Source: JACJVV01 sp047602755 | GTDB taxonomy: Archaea; Nanobdellota; Nanobdellia; Woesearchaeales; JACJVV01 | Assembly (NCBI GenBank): GCA_047602755.1 | Contig: JBLKOM010000003.1 | Coordinates: 62,001 to 126,000, forward strand | DNA length: 64,000 bases | Direction of reading: 5' to 3' | Shown: piece after piece, positions 63,994 through 64,000 of the stretch | Position numbering within the stretch: the stretch's first letter is position 1 | Layout of the letters: each line of letters begins with the position of its first letter | Program-made: the position numbers and the translations under genes | Notes under the pieces: model-generated | The model's database searches: none | Seen by the model: the letters and a program-made list of their open reading frames with translations, nothing else | What the model was told of the DNA's origin: nothing

Positions 63994-64000
63994 AGAAAAG

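Overview
The window is strongly AT-rich and reads as archaeal DNA, most likely a DPANN archaeon of the Woesearchaeota/Pacearchaeota type. The evidence is two SpoVT/AbrB-PhoU fusion regulators, a Rad50 with a CPxC zinc hook, TATA boxes about 25 bases before leaderless starts, a tRNA with an intron after position 37, and surface proteins with type IV pilin-like N termini. The placement comes from gene content only. Several genes look bacterial in origin: RsmE, cardiolipin synthase, an Lgt-like enzyme, lipobox lipoproteins and a BtaA/DUF3419 protein.

Layout. Positions 1-5.5 kb hold tRNA-Thr, a PhoU-like regulator, and a divergent operon of shikimate-dehydrogenase-like, RmlD-like, HPr-kinase-like, nucleotidyltransferase and HD genes joined by ATGA overlaps. 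Positions 5.5-8.2 kb hold small housekeeping and hypothetical genes (parvulin, RsmE, zinc ribbon). Positions 8.3-15.8 kb are the most striking block: a ribbon-helix-helix protein, a pilin-like protein broken by a tetranucleotide repeat, a 1656-residue exported protein ending in a RelA/SpoT-type alarmone synthetase domain, a 107-residue protein, and a convergent gene for a SpoT-type HD alarmone hydrolase. I read this as a polymorphic toxin with its antidote.

Positions 16-32 kb are mostly core functions: G3E GTPase, a GNAT-radical SAM fusion, cold-shock protein, GCS2 ligase with an N-formylglutamate amidohydrolase-like enzyme, IMP dehydrogenase, an oversized adenylosuccinate synthetase, cardiolipin synthase, Rad50 and an APH-fold kinase. 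At 32.2-33.1 kb is a second PhoU-like regulator. Divergent from it, 33.3-39.5 kb is an eight-gene operon with strong Shine-Dalgarno sites: four unrecognised proteins, two tandem CYTH-like proteins, a HAD-like protein and a truncated PPDK-like phosphotransferase. Two large paralogous proteins of unknown family follow (39.6-43.4 kb).

Positions 43.4-45.9 kb carry a monothiol glutaredoxin-like protein and an ROK kinase-ABC transporter operon. Positions 46-53 kb are a minus-strand surface operon headed by an Lgt-like diacylglyceryl transferase, followed by Cys-rich membrane-anchored proteins. The last 11 kb carry B12-type radical SAM enzymes, a nucleotidyltransferase-SDR operon, the BtaA-like protein, two lipobox lipoproteins (consistent with the Lgt-like enzyme nearby), a membrane-anchored PLD protein, an ABC-type membrane domain without its ATPase, and a membrane-anchored hypothetical protein. 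I saw no CRISPR array, insertion sequence or rRNA. No stretch over 300 bases lacks a gene.
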